Origin: Ewingella sp. CoE-038-23
GTDB lineage: Bacteria > Pseudomonadota > Gammaproteobacteria > Enterobacterales > Enterobacteriaceae
NCBI RefSeq assembly: GCF_040419245.1
Contig: NZ_JAZHOH010000001.1
Coordinates: 3,596,001-3,660,000, forward strand
Reading direction: 5' to 3'
Length of the DNA: 64,000 nt
Part shown: in pieces, positions 1 through 7,666 of the stretch
Numbering within the stretch: the first letter of the stretch is position 1
Layout of the letters: every line of letters begins with the position of its first letter
The notes under the pieces: generated by a model
Told to the model about the DNA's origin: nothing
Databases searched by the model: none
What the model saw: the letters and a program-made list of their open reading frames with translations, nothing else
Translations under genes and position numbers: made by a program

Positions 1-335
1 TTGGTCGGGATGTGGAACACGAAGTCGCTGAAATCAATCACTTTACGGCGCTTTTCGGTCGCGCCCTGTGGCGAGATGAAATCGACCTTTTTCGCCATCA
101 GCGAGGGGATCTCGGCATCGAAGCTGCTCACCACGTATTCGCATTTGACGTTAACCGCCTTGCAAATGGCGTTGGTGACGTCAATTTCAAAGCCGCTCGG
201 GTTGCCGCTGGCATCACGGAACTGAAAAGGCGGGAAAGCCAGATCCGCGCCGACGCGCAGCGTCTCACTTTCGGCGTGCGCCATGCTGCTCATCATCAGG
301 CCGAAAGCCGCCAAAACCAGTGTTTTTCTCATCAT
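1..335 (-). CDS. Periplasmic amino-acid-type solute-binding protein (SBP family 3), 3' part missing
   Basis: Only the first 111 codons lie in the window; the gene runs off the left edge. The start is the first of two adjacent ATGs at 335, preceded by a GAGAGA-type ribosome site. Residues 1-21 form a signal peptide ending in AHA. The mature protein begins with TLRVGADLAFPPFQF, then a GFEIDV segment and, later, a DFISPQG stretch. These are typical of the HisJ/ArgT/FliY-type family 3 binding proteins that deliver polar amino acids to ABC importers. It lies 21 bases downstream of the M20 amidohydrolase on the same strand, so the two are probably cotranscribed, and permease and ATPase genes may follow outside the window. 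The ligand cannot be told from this fragment. Confidence 0.85.
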   Translation of the reverse strand, partial: MMRKTLVLAAFGLMMSSMAHAESETLRVGADLAFPPFQFRDASGNPSGFEIDVTNAICKAVNVKCEYVVSSFDAEIPSLMAKKVDFISPQGATEKRRKVIDFSDFVFHIPT

Positions 336-356
336 TATGTTCTCTCTTTCCCAAGG

Positions 357-1544
357 TTATCGCTGTGAATGCCACTGTGAAAACTCTTCGCGCACCGCGC
401 TGAGCATCGCCGGGTCCTGATACAGGTCGACCGCGGTCATCGCCAGCGCCTTGGCGGCCTGTAGCATGGTTTGCAGTCCGGCCGGAGAGCCCGCGGCTTC
501 GGCAAATTCCGGGGTATGCGGCAGCACATCGCCAATGCGCAGATAAGGGTGGATGGCCGCTGTGATCTGGCTAACGTTGCCGATATCAGAGGAACCAATG
601 CCGCCGCTGAGTGGCGGTGGCACCACTTCCACACCCAGTATCTCCAGGTTCTGTTGGAAGAAACCGGCCAGCGTCTGATTGTTATTGCGCTCGGCGTAGG
701 TCAGTCCTTCTTCGATTTCCAGCCGCGCGCCGCTCATGTCGGCCGCCCCTTGCGCGGCGGCAAACGCTTTCTGTTTGACGATAGCCAGCCCTTTGACGGT
801 GTTGGCGCGCATCAGGAATTTCGCCTCGGCATAGGCCGGAACGATGTTGGTGGCGCTGCCGCCGTTGGTGATGATGCCGTGGACGCGGACGTCATCGGTG
901 AACAGCTGGCGCAGGGCGTTAATGCCGACGAAAGTGTGAATCACCGCGTCCAGCGCGCTGATACCGTTTTGCGGCGCCGACGCCGCGTGGGCCGCCTTGC
1001 CGTAAAATTTAAAGGTGGCATCGACACAGGCCAGGCCGCCACGCGTCACCATGGTTTTATCTCGCGGGTGGAACATCATCGCGGCGTCCACGTGGTCGAA
1101 ATAGCCCAGGTTTGCCAGAATAATTTTGCCGCCGCCCTCTTCTTCTGCGGGTGTACCAATCACTTCCAGCTTGCCGGTCAGGGCTTCGCCGCAGGCTTTT
1201 AAGGCCAGTGCGGCGGTGATTGACGCCGTGCCAATCAGGTTGTGGCCGCAGGCGTGGCCCAGACCTTCCAGCGCGTCATATTCGGCTAAAAGTGCAAGGG
1301 TCGGGCCGGGCCTGCCGCTGTCGAAAGTGGCGCGAAACGCCGTCGGCAGGTCGCCAATGCCCTCTTCAATGCTAAAACCAGCGGCGCGCAGCGGCGCAAT
1401 CAGCGCGGCGGCGGACTTCACCTCTTCAAAGCTCAATTCAGGATTGGCATGCAGGTTTAGCGCCAGCAGCGTTACCTCATCCGAAAGCTGGTCAACCGCG
1501 CCAATCACGCGATTTTTATGTTCTGTTATGGTGCAAAAAGCCAT
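357..1544 (-). CDS. M20-family amidohydrolase (AbgB/PM20D2-like)
   Basis: A 395-residue cytoplasmic metallo-amidohydrolase. Family motifs are visible: HANPELSFEE near residues 32-41, AEYDAL near 88, GHACGHN at 96-102 and the metal-ligand and catalytic segment TPAEEEGGGK at 131-140. The length and the ACGHN form fit the branch that holds aminobenzoyl-glutamate hydrolase subunit AbgB and the PM20D2 dipeptidases, which cleave amide bonds of N-acylated or dipeptide substrates. The ATG at 1544 is preferred over an upstream in-frame start at 1568 because AGGGAAA lies just before it. The gene is divergent from a LysR regulator and followed by a binding-protein gene, suggesting import and hydrolysis of an amino-acid conjugate. 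The exact substrate is unknown. Confidence 0.82.
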   Translation of the reverse strand: MAFCTITEHKNRVIGAVDQLSDEVTLLALNLHANPELSFEEVKSAAALIAPLRAAGFSIEEGIGDLPTAFRATFDSGRPGPTLALLAEYDALEGLGHACGHNLIGTASITAALALKACGEALTGKLEVIGTPAEEEGGGKIILANLGYFDHVDAAMMFHPRDKTMVTRGGLACVDATFKFYGKAAHAASAPQNGISALDAVIHTFVGINALRQLFTDDVRVHGIITNGGSATNIVPAYAEAKFLMRANTVKGLAIVKQKAFAAAQGAADMSGARLEIEEGLTYAERNNNQTLAGFFQQNLEILGVEVVPPPLSGGIGSSDIGNVSQITAAIHPYLRIGDVLPHTPEFAEAAGSPAGLQTMLQAAKALAMTAVDLYQDPAMLSAVREEFSQWHSQR

Positions 1545-1749
1545 GTTGTTTTCCCTGCCGTGGTGCAAAAAACCAAAAATTATTTTCGCCCGCCGCCATG
1601 GACATGCTTCTCAGAGCAGGACGAACACCCTCAGAAATAGGGCTTTTTGCCGAAAGCGTCCAATTGAGCCTTTTTATCTGTTGCGCTTATTAGCCAAAAA
1701 TTATTTTATGGCTGAGGCATTTCATCAACAAACGGGGAACGGGGCGGCA

Positions 1750-2619
1750 ATGAATGAAAAAGATTGGCTGATTCTTAGGGCGGTCTATCAACATAAAAAT
1801 ATCACCCGCGCCGCCGAGCAGCTTTACACCTCGCAGCCCGCGCTGAGTTATCGCCTGCGGCAAATTGAGCGCAAGTTGGCGATTCGGCTGTTCGCCGACG
1901 GGCAAAAGGGGCTGGTGTTTACCGCGCAGGGGGAGTATCTCGCCCAGCACGCTCTGAAGGTGCTGGCGGATTTGCAGCAGTTGAAAATCACCCTGCACAG
2001 CATGGAGCGCGGCCAGCAGGGGGAGATCACCCTCGGCGTCTCCAGCAACTACGCGGCTTATCGCCTGCCCGCCCTGCTCAAACAGTTTCAGCAAAGCCAT
2101 CCCGGCATTCGCGTTCACGTGATGAGTGGCTTTAGCGAACAGATCTTCCAAAAGCTGCTGCGAAACGAAATCGACATGGCGCTGGTGAAGGACGACTTTA
2201 GCTGGAAAGAGGGCAAACATTTGGTGGAGGAGGACGACTATTTTTTAGTGAACCGACAGGATTTCGACTTCTCTTTATTGCCGCAAATGCCGCAGATAAA
2301 AATCCACCACGGCGCGCACGTCACCCAACTGATTGAGCGTTGGTGGAACGCCAATTTCTCCCATGCGCCGAACATTGCGATGGAGGTCGATAAGCTGGAG
2401 GTTTGTCTGGCGATGGTCGAGCACGGGCTGGGTTATGCCATTGTCGCCAGCTACTTACCTCTGGCCGAGCACCTTTATCGCCGCCCGATCACGGTCGATG
2501 GCAAAACGGTGAAGAACCGAACCTGGCTGCTTCACCGCCATAATTTGGACACCTCGCCGGTGATGCAGCCGTTTATCCATTTGATGCAAATGGCGCTGCA
2601 CGACGAGGCGAGAAATTGA
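1750..2619 (+). CDS. LysR-family transcriptional regulator
   Basis: A 289-residue LysR regulator. The N-terminal winged helix-turn-helix is clear (NITRAAEQLYTSQPALSYRL, about residues 15-34), followed by a substrate-binding-like effector domain beginning near GEITLGVSS. The ATG at 1750 is chosen because it opens directly on the family start MNEKDWLILRAVYQ and follows a GGGGCGG stretch; the open frame extends far upstream without homology. It is transcribed away from the M20 amidohydrolase across about 205 bases, the usual layout for a LysR protein controlling the divergent operon. The effector is unknown. Confidence 0.85.
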   Translation: MNEKDWLILRAVYQHKNITRAAEQLYTSQPALSYRLRQIERKLAIRLFADGQKGLVFTAQGEYLAQHALKVLADLQQLKITLHSMERGQQGEITLGVSSNYAAYRLPALLKQFQQSHPGIRVHVMSGFSEQIFQKLLRNEIDMALVKDDFSWKEGKHLVEEDDYFLVNRQDFDFSLLPQMPQIKIHHGAHVTQLIERWWNANFSHAPNIAMEVDKLEVCLAMVEHGLGYAIVASYLPLAEHLYRRPITVDGKTVKNRTWLLHRHNLDTSPVMQPFIHLMQMALHDEARN

Positions 2620-2636
2620 TTCACAGCAACTAAAAT

Positions 2637-3518
2637 TTAGAGAGTGACGGTGCCGTCAATCAGCGTGCAGGTATTGCCGCCAATCCAAGGCTCGCCGTCG
2701 ATGTACTCCACCGCTACGCAGCCTTCGCGCTGGCGAATGGTGCCCTGACGCACCTGATAGCGTTCGCCGGTTTGCGCTCCGTCCGGGAAGCCCTGAGACT
2801 TCAGCACCCGTGCCAGACAGGCGTTGGCGCTGCCAGTCACCGGGTCTTCAATCAGCACGCCCTGCTCGATAATCAAAGCACGCAGCTCATAATCCGCCGG
2901 GCCGTCCTGGTCATGCAGGCCGAAGATCGCCAAACCGTGCATCCCTGACTTATGTACGATCTCTTGCAAGGCCTCCGCGTCAAACTGCGCGGCGAGACAG
3001 GCTTTGGCACTCTCCATGCGCACCACCAGCCAACCCAGCCCCATGTTGACCGCCACCGGCACGGCGTCCTGCTGGCGTTTCGCCCCTTTTAAGGCTTTAT
3101 CCAGCAGCGGCAGGTGCTCTGCCGCCAGCGCTGACAGGCTGGCAGGGGGCGCGCGGAAGGCCAAACCGCCCTCTTCCAGCATCTTGACCGGCACCAGCCC
3201 GACGCCGCACTCCTGAATCAAATGACCCGCGTTTTTTGGCTTCAATCCCGCCTCCAGCAGCGAGTGCGCCGTGCCCAAGGTCGGGTGGCCCGCGAACTGG
3301 AACTCCGTGTCCGGGGTGAAAATACGCACCCGATAATCCGCCGCCGGGTCGGTCGGTTTAAGCACAAAAGTGGTTTCCGAAAGATTGGTCCAGCGCGCCA
3401 TGGCGCTCATTTGTTCATCACTCAGGTCGTCGGCGTCGAAGATAACAGCCAGCGGGTTGCCTTTGAGTGGAACAGCAGTAAATACATCGACTTGCTTAAA
3501 ACGGCGTGTGCGGGTCAT
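2637..3518 (-). CDS. PhzF-family isomerase-like protein
   Basis: A 293-residue protein of the PhzF (phenazine biosynthesis F) fold, related to E. coli YddE. The start MTRTRRFKQVDVFTAVPLKG leads into the family hallmark of a lone Asp/Thr turn and GNPLAVIFDA. Other family features are ETTFVL (catalytic Glu region, about residues 48-53), FQFAGHPTLG at about 93-102, and EDPVTGSANACL in the C-terminal lobe. AGGATC precedes the ATG at 3518. Many PhzF homologues outside phenazine producers have no known substrate. No other phenazine genes are present, so phenazine synthesis should not be inferred. It is divergent from the N-hydroxylase gene with 89 bases between the starts. Confidence 0.85.
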   Translation of the reverse strand: MTRTRRFKQVDVFTAVPLKGNPLAVIFDADDLSDEQMSAMARWTNLSETTFVLKPTDPAADYRVRIFTPDTEFQFAGHPTLGTAHSLLEAGLKPKNAGHLIQECGVGLVPVKMLEEGGLAFRAPPASLSALAAEHLPLLDKALKGAKRQQDAVPVAVNMGLGWLVVRMESAKACLAAQFDAEALQEIVHKSGMHGLAIFGLHDQDGPADYELRALIIEQGVLIEDPVTGSANACLARVLKSQGFPDGAQTGERYQVRQGTIRQREGCVAVEYIDGEPWIGGNTCTLIDGTVTL

Positions 3519-3607
3519 GAGAGATCCTGTCTAATTTCAGCGATTAAAAATCCACATTCAAAGCAGTGTTCTATGATTACTGCATCCGAAAGTCAAAAGA
3601 GACTTGT

Positions 3608-4927
3608 ATGTCCACCATGCCATTTATGTCTAAAAACAGTGAAAAGAGTACAGCAGTTGACCTGATAGGGGTCGGGATTGGGCCTTTCAACCTGAGTCTG
3701 GCGGCGCTGGCAAAAGATTCCGGCAAAGTGACCAGCCATTTTTTCGATGCCAATGACGCCTTCCGCTGGCACCCCGGCATGTTACTGCCGACGGCCACCA
3801 TGCAGACCTACGTGTTGCAGGATCTGGTGACCACCGTCGCGCCGCGCAGCGAATTCTCGTTTATCAATTATCTGGTGGAGCAGAAGAAAATCTATCGCTT
3901 CCTCGCCACCGAGCAGCTGATCATCAGCCGCGATGAGTTCTCTGACTACCTACAGTGGGCCTGCGACCGCATCGACAATCTGCATTTCTCCCAGCCGGTG
4001 GACGCCATCGACTTTGACGACGCTGCCGAAGAGTTTGTGGTGCACACCCCGCAGGGCGATCACCGGGCGCGCAACATCTGTCTGGGCACCGGCCACGCGC
4101 CCTGGGTGCCGAAAAGCGCCCGCGCGGCGCTGGGCAAACAGTGTTTCCACGCCGCCGAGATTGAGCTGCGCGAGCATGATTTTACCGGCAAAAGAGTGAT
4201 GATTGTTGGCGGCGGCCAGAGTGGTGCTGACATCGTGCTCAACGCTCTTGACGGCCACTGGGGTGAGTTCGCCGAGCTGAGTTGGCTGTCGCGCCGCCCC
4301 AACTTCCAGCCGCTGGATGAGTCGATTTTCACCAATGAGTATTTCACGCCGGAATACGTGGATTACTTCTACACCCTGCCGGAAGAGATCCGCGAGCGCG
4401 AGATTCAAACCCAGAAACTGCCTTCGGACGGCATCAGCTACCACACGCTGGAAGCCATCTATAAGCAGCTTTACCACAAGTTTGACGTGCTGCATCAGCC
4501 GCGCAATGTTCGCCTGTTCCCGCATCGCGCGCTGGACGCCATTCGCCAGCAGGCTGACGGCAGCTATCGCCTACAGGCGCTGCACGGGCTGGAGAATGTT
4601 GAGGAGCAATTCGACGCTGACGTGGTTATCTTGGCCACCGGCTACCGCCCGGCCCTGCCGGATTACCTCGCGCCGCTGCTGGACCGCATTCCCTATGACC
4701 GCGAGCAGCACCTGCCGCTGCGGCCCAATTTCAACCTGCAATGGGAAGGCCCGGCCAACAACCGCATTTACGCGGTGAACGCCGGAATCCATAGCCACGG
4801 CAGCGCCGAAGGCCAGCTAACGCTGACCGCGTGGCGCTCGGCGAAAATTCTCAACCACCTGCTGGGCGAAGCGCATTACGACCTCAGCCCCGGCCCGTCG
4901 CTGGTGCAGTGGTGGAGCGGCAACTAG
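3608..4927 (+). CDS. Siderophore-type lysine/ornithine/diamine N-monooxygenase
   Basis: A 439-residue flavin N-hydroxylase of the IucD/AlcA/PvdA family, which uses FAD, NADPH and O2 to hydroxylate a terminal amine for hydroxamate siderophores. Visible motifs are GVGIGPFN (FAD, residues 21-28), FRWHPGMLLP near 52-61, GGGQSGAD (NADPH, 201-208) and ATGYRP (343-348). The length is that of the family. The ATG at 3608 has AAGAGA upstream; an earlier in-frame ATG at 3566 lacks a site. The C-terminus overlaps the convergent CYTH gene by three bases. No IucA/IucC-type synthetase, acyltransferase, decarboxylase or siderophore transporter lies nearby, so the substrate (lysine, ornithine, putrescine or cadaverine) is undecided. 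I see no convincing Fur box in the short upstream gap. Confidence 0.88.
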   Translation: MSTMPFMSKNSEKSTAVDLIGVGIGPFNLSLAALAKDSGKVTSHFFDANDAFRWHPGMLLPTATMQTYVLQDLVTTVAPRSEFSFINYLVEQKKIYRFLATEQLIISRDEFSDYLQWACDRIDNLHFSQPVDAIDFDDAAEEFVVHTPQGDHRARNICLGTGHAPWVPKSARAALGKQCFHAAEIELREHDFTGKRVMIVGGGQSGADIVLNALDGHWGEFAELSWLSRRPNFQPLDESIFTNEYFTPEYVDYFYTLPEEIREREIQTQKLPSDGISYHTLEAIYKQLYHKFDVLHQPRNVRLFPHRALDAIRQQADGSYRLQALHGLENVEEQFDADVVILATGYRPALPDYLAPLLDRIPYDREQHLPLRPNFNLQWEGPANNRIYAVNAGIHSHGSAEGQLTLTAWRSAKILNHLLGEAHYDLSPGPSLVQWWSGN

Positions 4928-5445
4928 TGCCGGCCTTTGGCTTTTAGCAGATCCACATAGGCCTGATCGATTAACTCCTGACGGTCTATGTGCAGCTTTT
5001 CCAGCAGATCTTCGGCAATGGCCACGCCCTGCTCTTGGGTTTCGTGGTCGGCCAACACCACTTCAAACTCCAGATAGTCGCCGAGATGCTTGACGCGATC
5101 CAAATGCAGCCGCGTCTGACCAATCATAAATAAAGTGCGCTGTTTGATAACCCGCCCGGCCGCACCGTAGGCCAGCGTCAGGGTATGGCGTAGCCCGTCG
5201 GGATCGGCGGTTTCGGTCAGGGTGTAGAAACTGGTTTTCGGCCCGGACTGATCCGGCCGCTGGTAGAAGATCAGCTCACCGCGATCTGCTGCAATGGTGC
5301 GCAGCTTGAGGCGGCCGTGCGGGCAAACAAAGAAAGTATCATCTTGATCAATCAGTGTCGGTAAACCATCAGCCAGTAAGGCAAGCTTTTCATACATCGC
5401 TGAAAAATCATCAATTCTGGCTTTTATTTCGACATTTCTGGCCAT
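4924..5445 (-). CDS. CYTH-domain protein (annotated class as 'class IV adenylate cyclase')
   Basis: A 173-residue single-domain CYTH protein, from a superfamily of triphosphate-binding tunnel enzymes that includes CyaB-type adenylate cyclases and thiamine triphosphatases. It begins MARNVEIKARIDD. The classical CYTH signature is ExExK, and here the first Glu is Asn (NVEIK), a variant common in one branch of the family. Charged residues expected in the barrel are seen in GRLKLR, ELIFYQRPD and in HLGDYLEFEVVL. AAGGAGA precedes the ATG at 5445. Adenylate cyclase activity is a family label only; a small triphosphatase is equally possible. It stands alone, convergent with the N-hydroxylase. Confidence 0.75.
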   Translation of the reverse strand: MARNVEIKARIDDFSAMYEKLALLADGLPTLIDQDDTFFVCPHGRLKLRTIAADRGELIFYQRPDQSGPKTSFYTLTETADPDGLRHTLTLAYGAAGRVIKQRTLFMIGQTRLHLDRVKHLGDYLEFEVVLADHETQEQGVAIAEDLLEKLHIDRQELIDQAYVDLLKAKGRH

Positions 5446-5652
5446 GCTATCTCCTTAAGAGCATTCCATAAAAGTAAGCCGTTTTACCCTATCATGATGA
5501 AACAACAGTGACATCGGTAAGGTTAATCGACGCGGCGCAAATTCTTGATTTTCTCCTTAAGCTTTTCAGGTAATAACCAGATAAACTCGCACTATCGGGT
5601 GTCGCGCACCTTTCTCATTACGTCAGTCAAAGGCCGGAGGCCAGCGTCCAGA

Positions 5653-6093
5653 ATGATATGGATTATGTTAGCTGCAGTTGTTGTCGTGTTTATCGTTGGC
5701 TATTGGTTCATGACCGCAGATACCCGTAAGGCGAATGACTCCCTTGCCAGCCTGCTAAAAATTAAGTCGGTTTATATCGATTCCATGCTGTTAGAAATGG
5801 GCAAGCGCCAGAGCCAGATGTTTACCCGCTCCATCAGCGGCGGCTATGCCGAAGAGATCCGCAAGGCGGCCTATGTGGTGTTTATCTACCACACCTTTAT
5901 TAAAGACGCTTCGGAAGAAAACGTGATCAAATGGCGCGAAATTCTGATCCGCGCGCACCTGCCGCCGCAGCTCTCCAGCGAGCATGCCGAGCTGGCGCTG
6001 TTCTACTTCTCCGAGCTGGATATCGAACCGTTCGAGTTGGCGCAGTTCCGCCGTCAGTACAATGAAACCTATAATCAGATCCACTTAGTCTGA
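5653..6093 (+). CDS. YicN-like DUF1198 membrane-anchored protein
   Basis: A 146-residue protein with one N-terminal membrane segment (about residues 2-19, MIWIMLAAVVVVFIVGYW) and a soluble helical remainder. It resembles E. coli YicN (DUF1198), which opens with the same MIWIML and has a similar length. Function is unknown for the family. The ATG at 5653 is taken because the membrane helix begins there and GGAGG lies about 12 bases upstream. Earlier in-frame starts would add a non-homologous tail. A strong hairpin terminator follows at 6121, so it is a single-gene unit. Confidence 0.72.
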   Translation: MIWIMLAAVVVVFIVGYWFMTADTRKANDSLASLLKIKSVYIDSMLLEMGKRQSQMFTRSISGGYAEEIRKAAYVVFIYHTFIKDASEENVIKWREILIRAHLPPQLSSEHAELALFYFSELDIEPFELAQFRRQYNETYNQIHLV

Positions 6094-6120
6094 AGCCTGA
6101 CTCTGGGTTAGTGCAGCGCG

Positions 6121-6150
6121 AAACGGCCCCTTATATGGGCCGTTTTTGTT
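6121..6150 (+). terminator. Rho-independent terminator after the YicN-like gene
   Basis: Nine-base stem AAACGGCCC/GGGCCGTTT with a seven-base loop, followed directly by T residues. It lies 28 bases after the stop codon of the DUF1198 gene and separates it from the AraC-type gene. Confidence 0.85.
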
Positions 6151-6228
6151 TCTGGCACTGAAAAGAGCAATCTCAGTCAGGATGACTCCTCCCGCCGCTG
6201 GCAAAATGGTGTCTTGAAGAGAGGGAAA

Positions 6229-7116
6229 ATGAATAACGACAAATTTGATGATTACGCCCGGCGTTTCGAGCAGGTATTTGATTTTATTGAACAGCATCTG
6301 GACAGCGCGCTGACGGTTGAACAGCTCAGCGAAGTGGCCTGCTTCTCGCGGTTCCACTTTCATCGCCAGTTCAGCCAGTTCTGCGGGGTGAGCGTCAGCC
6401 GCTATATCACGCTGATGCGCCTCAAGCGCGCCTCGTACCGGCTGGTTCAGCAGTCGCCGGACAAGATTATTGATATTGCGTTAGATGCCGGTTTTGAAAA
6501 CCCGGAGTCCTTTTCCCGCGCCTTCAAGCATACCTTTGGCCTGACCCCCAGCGAGTTCCGCAAGGCACCCGTATGGATGGACTGGCATAAACATTTCCAG
6601 TTTCCCGGCATGGAAACCCAGAAGAGGATGGAGAAGATGGACGTAAAAATTATTGAAGTTGAGCCGATACCGGTGGCGGTGCTGGAGCACCACGGCGATC
6701 CAATGCGGGTCAGCAACTCGGTGGCGACCTTTATTGAGTGGCGCAAAGCCTCGGGGCTGTCAGATTACACAACGCAAGGCACCTACGGCGTGCCTTATAA
6801 CGACCCGCTGGTCACTCCGGGCGAGGAGTTTCGCTTTGACATTTGTGGCGAACTCAACCCGCAGGCGCAGGGCAAAGTCCCGGCTAATTCGCAGGGAGTT
6901 ATCAGTAAAACCCTGCCCGGCGGCCGCTGCGCCGTGGTGCGCCACGTGGGTTCATACGATCGCATCAGTGAAACGGTCTACAACCTGTATCGCCAGTGGC
7001 TGCCGCAAAGTGGTGAAGAGCTGCGCGATTTCCCAGTCTATTTCCGCTATTTGCAGCTTGACCAAGAGTTGCCGGAGCACACCCAGCAAACTGACATTCT
7101 GCTGCCGCTGAAATAG
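6229..7116 (+). CDS. AraC-family regulator with C-terminal GyrI-like effector domain
   Basis: A 295-residue regulator with two domains. Residues about 8-105 hold the double helix-turn-helix of AraC/XylS proteins (LTVEQLSEVACFSRFHFHRQ, then a second unit ending in the family signature around FENPESFSRAFKHTFGLTPS). From about residue 138 (MDVKIIEVEP) to the end is a GyrI/SbmC-like small-molecule binding domain, as in Rob. This build is typical of sensors of toxic or hydrophobic compounds that control efflux or detoxification genes. GAGAGGGAAA precedes the ATG at 6229. No partner gene is coupled to it, so its target is unknown. Confidence 0.87.
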   Translation: MNNDKFDDYARRFEQVFDFIEQHLDSALTVEQLSEVACFSRFHFHRQFSQFCGVSVSRYITLMRLKRASYRLVQQSPDKIIDIALDAGFENPESFSRAFKHTFGLTPSEFRKAPVWMDWHKHFQFPGMETQKRMEKMDVKIIEVEPIPVAVLEHHGDPMRVSNSVATFIEWRKASGLSDYTTQGTYGVPYNDPLVTPGEEFRFDICGELNPQAQGKVPANSQGVISKTLPGGRCAVVRHVGSYDRISETVYNLYRQWLPQSGEELRDFPVYFRYLQLDQELPEHTQQTDILLPLK

Positions 7117-7136
7117 CCGTTCGCCCAATCATAGGC

Positions 7137-7172
7137 AAAAAAATAGCGCTGAATTTTCAGCGCTATTTTCTT
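7137..7172. terminator. Bidirectional hairpin terminator
   Basis: A long stem (AAATAGCGCTGA paired with TCAGCGCTATTT, loop ATTT or shorter) flanked by A residues on the left and T residues on the right. It lies between two convergent genes and can serve the AraC-type gene on the plus strand and the small gene on the minus strand. Confidence 0.88.
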
Positions 7173-7182
7173 TTCGACCGCC

Positions 7183-7518
7183 TTAGCGGAAGACGTTTTC
7201 GAGATAACTCGCCAAAATTTGGCGTGAGCTGAAACCGTGGCAGATGCCGTAATAGGCTTCGTTTTCACTGGCGACGTCCAGCGGGAAACGGGTGTAAACC
7301 TGACTACTGCGAAAAGAGGCCGTTGGCTCGGCGAAACGTTCACTGCGCTCTTTCAGCGCCGGATGTATCACCAGGGCAGTCCGACCAAACCGCGCTTCCC
7401 GGTTCACATACACGTAGTGCTCACCCCGGTGGTAACCGTAGGCTTTATCATCAACAAAATCGCGCTCAAAACCTGAATTCTCTAGAACGCGCGCCACTTC
7501 ATCTGGCCGTAAATACAT
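7183..7518 (-). CDS. Conserved hypothetical protein (DUF2002-like)
   Basis: A 111-residue soluble protein starting [18 protein letters not shown], with a central [19 protein letters not shown] block that I recall from a small conserved enterobacterial family of unknown function (DUF2002-like; the family name is from memory). The ATG at 7518 has an excellent GAGGAG site; an upstream in-frame start at 7581 would add 21 residues with no sign of conservation. No catalytic motif or membrane segment is seen. It forms its own unit, ending in the shared terminator at 7137-7172. Confidence 0.7.
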   Translation of the reverse strand: MYLRPDEVARVLENSGFERDFVDDKAYGYHRGEHYVYVNREARFGRTALVIHPALKERSERFAEPTASFRSSQVYTRFPLDVASENEAYYGICHGFSSRQILASYLENVFR

Positions 7519-7608
7519 GGTTGCTCCTCGCTTCTTTAACCGCAGAGCGACCTTACCGTATTCATCCGCCTGAATAACCACTTTATCCCGAGATTTGGCC
7601 TCTTTAGG

Positions 7609-7635
7609 ATTTATCTAAAGCCAATAAAGATAAAT
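7609..7635. promoter_or_regulatory. Dyad in the gap upstream of the DUF2002-like gene
   Basis: ATTTATCT (7609-7616) is the exact inverse of AGATAAAT (7628-7635), with 11 bases between. It lies in the 148-base gap between the DUF2002-like gene start and the end of the MFS gene, so it could be an operator or a weak transcript-end structure. No T-run follows on either strand. Confidence 0.3.
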
Positions 7636-7666
7636 TCCCGGCGTTTTACGCTATGGTTTTTCGCCC

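Noticed and set aside
471..1202. A 243-codon plus-strand frame
   Set aside because: Antisense to the M20 gene, with no family similarity and no ribosome site.
1126..1749. Long upstream extension of the LysR frame
   Set aside because: It is antisense to the amidohydrolase and does not resemble LysR proteins; the family start is at 1750.
3519..3607. Search for a Fur box before the N-hydroxylase
   Set aside because: No stretch resembles the GATAATGATAATCATTATC consensus well enough to report.
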